A DNA stretch of 64,000 bases from the NCBI RefSeq assembly GCF_004522105.1, contig NZ_SPUJ01000003.1, forward strand, positions 1 to 64,000, written 5' to 3'. Positions 63,101 through 64,000 of the stretch are shown here, piece after piece. The DNA comes from Nocardioides sp. 1609. GTDB lineage: Bacteria > Actinomycetota > Actinomycetes > Propionibacteriales > Nocardioidaceae. Position 1 is the first letter of the stretch. The number at the start of each line of letters is the position of its first letter. The position numbers were made by a program, and so were the translations under genes. The notes beneath the pieces are model-generated. The model was not told the origin of the DNA, searched no databases, and was given only the letters and a program-made list of their open reading frames with translations.

Positions 63101-63778
63101 GTTGGACGCGCCGCGGTGGTAGAGGTACGCGCCGGCGTCGACGAAGCGGCTGATGACCTGGGTGCCGCCGGAGCCCATCGGCGTCCCGGGGCCGCTGTCG
63201 CGCTCGACGGTGAGCGGGGTGTTCTCGCTCAGGCCGTTGGCCCACTTCGCCTCGACCGACAGGGTGCCGACACCGAAGGAGGTGTAGTAGTCGGCCCGCA
63301 CGATCTTGACGTCGGAGACGTCCTCGTGGGTGGCGTCGGCCGCGAAGTTGCGGGCGGCCTTCGTGGTCCTCGCGATCGTCGCGGCCCGCTCGGCGAAGGC
63401 GCGCTCGGAGTCGGCGTCGCTGTAAAGCGTCTCGCCGATCGTGTAGCCGGCCTCCTCGAGGGCAGCGATCTCGGTGTCGGTGACGACGGCACGCACGACG
63501 AGGACGTCGCCCTCCTGCTCCACCCCGTGGTCGAGGTCGACCCCGGTCGCGACGAGCCGGTCGAGCTCGGCGGTGTCGGCCAGCTCGACCTCGACCACCT
63601 TCGTCGACTCGTCGGGGAAGCGCTCGAGGACGACCTCCGGGTCGGGGGCCGCCGTGGCCGGCGCTGCCTGACTGCTCGTGCCGGCGAGCGCGGTGCTCGC
63701 CAGCAGGGCCGTGCCCAGGACGGCGACGCCGATCCTGGCTGCGCGACCGCGCTGTCTCTTCAGGGGTGATCGGGACAC
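60185..63778 (-). CDS. Secreted multidomain M14 zinc carboxypeptidase
   Basis: GTG 63778 is chosen because GAGGAG lies 6 nt upstream and the signal peptide (RIGVAVLGTALLASTALA to QAA) follows; 1197 residues. A propeptide-like region (about 45-170) leads to the M14 domain from about 290. A PA domain (about 335-475, VERGGTCTLEAKALAAQTAGAVAVLLANN) is nested in it. Zinc and catalytic residues then appear: AQEHAREWV (about 610), NMHSSGNY (about 752), WSFEVGS (about 837). A sugar/Ig-like domain (ADIHYTLDGTQP) and two beta-sandwich repeats end the protein. It probably digests extracellular peptides. Confidence 0.9.
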   Translation of the reverse strand: MSRSPLKRQRGRAARIGVAVLGTALLASTALAGTSSQAAPATAAPDPEVVLERFPDESTKVVEVELADTAELDRLVATGVDLDHGVEQEGDVLVVRAVVTDTEIAALEEAGYTIGETLYSDADSERAFAERAATIARTTKAARNFAADATHEDVSDVKIVRADYYTSFGVGTLSVEAKWANGLSENTPLTVERDSGPGTPMGSGGTQVISRFVDAGAYLYHRGASNVMTDEKGGGGRLPVRPDQIRITSPSGDVAVAKVRDWLPTGSEKDPFKGAGYQQDFVNSYLTPTDLYARIKQLADTYPDISELIALPNQTNGYRRKAMAMLEPTNRLVMTVGGTTVTSTYAAGTGAWAPTAVTPDGFPAAATTARRVTAAGVDPDVAAQACQPLSSLANTIAVVERGGTCTLEAKALAAQTAGAVAVLLANNTSGAGTAPTGTVAGVTIPVVGISNADAAKIRNAGSASVQLFPGTTPGNASRIGIETRAWGHEGGNDVTAQIADPGVASSPLSISVTDSFIKVNARTDASGAIISSAAEVIAALRTNTAAMDLVDVYTYRGNTGAGVVSATPVIALSDNLSAPQSVSREPQTVWAIKIGKTRDGSKPGVLAYAQEHAREWVPPLVTLETAERLLRNYDSHAGTRELVDNLEIWIAPSINPDGGHYSFYDYASQRRNMKRYCTEGGSNDVLARNQWGVDVNRNFEMYSAFDGYSGATPSTVSCTSDTNAGPAELSEPEAQNVDWIMAHPNIKFSMNMHSSGNYFMWAPGAYKTADREASPRPSVKEEAFFWEASEKILTGIKRHRGLSVTPARTGPIIDVLYSAAGNSGDQAWYKYGIYGWSFEVGSTFQPPFRNPNLTPVTPAEVGVANAKDETLEYANGLIELVRVARDLDVDVTPAESTLVVTETADDPTKVNVRITSNESADIHYTLDGTQPTAASPMIQPASVREPGEKLVVDKGTRIYWYSEDSAGNIEAGYDPTNPADTRYRKGVAEAGWAPTQAAPTVTLSVSPASLKVGQSTAASVTVTATNEFGLAPSGQVVLTAGGQTVGAITLGPDGTGTAQVGPFTTAGTQQVQAAYAGDDLTAAGTSAPVPVTVTAPVVAPVASSVAVTKVAPGRIKVRTTQAKVTVKVAAPGAAVSGKVEVRFGGTVIGTGRVDSTGRVVITLKKFAKVGSKTLTVRFLGTPTVKASSTTTVVRVVR

Positions 63779-64000
63779 GTACCGCTCCTCGGGATGGTGG
63801 CGGAGAGGTCCTCGGGGCGCACCGGACTCGGCGTCGGCCCGGTGGGGCCGACGTCGACGAAGGGGGAACGACCAAGGACGTCGGGGGGTAAAGGGAAACC
63901 AACCAGGCAACTGCATTACCCGTCAACGACTGGTCTGGACCTGAGGCGCCGACTGCCGAATCGTGATAAGGGTGCCCTCACCCAGCCCTCGCGCCGGCTC

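Overview
The window is GC-rich DNA from a high-GC Gram-positive actinobacterium, most likely Nocardioides or a close relative (Nocardioidaceae). Supporting signs are GTG and TTG starts, many gene pairs overlapping as ATGA, GTGA or TGATG, a bacterial proteasome activator, a small TB7.3-type biotin protein, a GTP-type PEP carboxykinase, DUF6457, DUF4446 and DUF5926 proteins, and many leaderless-looking starts with a TANNNT -10 box 6-7 nt before the start codon. I see no rRNA genes, CRISPR array, transposase or prophage. The organism call is inference from gene content.

Layout. Positions 1-2960 look accessory: two lipoproteins, a secreted protein and a frameshifted remnant, abutting the 3' end of tRNA-Arg(ACG). 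From 3.1 to 7.1 kb two GTP-type PEP carboxykinase genes stand head to head. The rightward copy is canonical; the leftward copy has lost two presumed metal ligands and the P-loop cysteine. A regulator, a tiny secreted peptide, two tRNA-Ser genes, a biotin carrier protein, a membrane protein, a nitrilase-family amidohydrolase, a MobA-like/DUF6457/quinone-reductase operon and Bpa follow, to 15 kb. An overlapping four-gene leftward operon (two HAD phosphatases, a GNAT and a membrane-anchored protein) lies at 15.1-18.1 kb, followed by a PAP2-diacylglycerol kinase fusion. An ECF sigma/anti-sigma-like pair precedes a complete kdp potassium locus (21.9-29.7 kb). Then come arcA, a cNMP-binding protein, a SEC-C protein, GDPD, a SigJ-type sigma factor with a DUF1059 protein, a secreted protein, a two-component system, an ATPase, an Fpg/Nei glycosylase, a second sigma/anti-sigma pair, and a MerR/SulP/rhodanese group (44-46.5 kb).

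The right third holds a lipoprotein, aat, an EcsC protein and a sulfotransferase-like cluster (48.5-52.3 kb). Next come a leucine-catabolism operon (methylcrotonyl-CoA carboxylase beta and alpha, HMG-CoA lyase), metY-metX, a TetR regulator and a large secreted M14 carboxypeptidase. A near-identical 16-bp palindrome overlaps the -10 boxes of both the carboxylase operon and the TetR gene, so the TetR protein probably controls that operon and itself.

Non-coding structure includes three copies of a 67-bp near-perfect inverted repeat (25-bp arms, 17-nt loop) at 19.8, 29.7 and 56.9 kb, a different two-stem palindrome at 31.6 kb, and nine 21-bp direct repeats at 52.3 kb. The most notable observations are the divergent PEPCK paralogue, the 67-bp element family and the TetR/leucine-catabolism link. 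All functions are judged by eye from sequence and family knowledge; no search was run.
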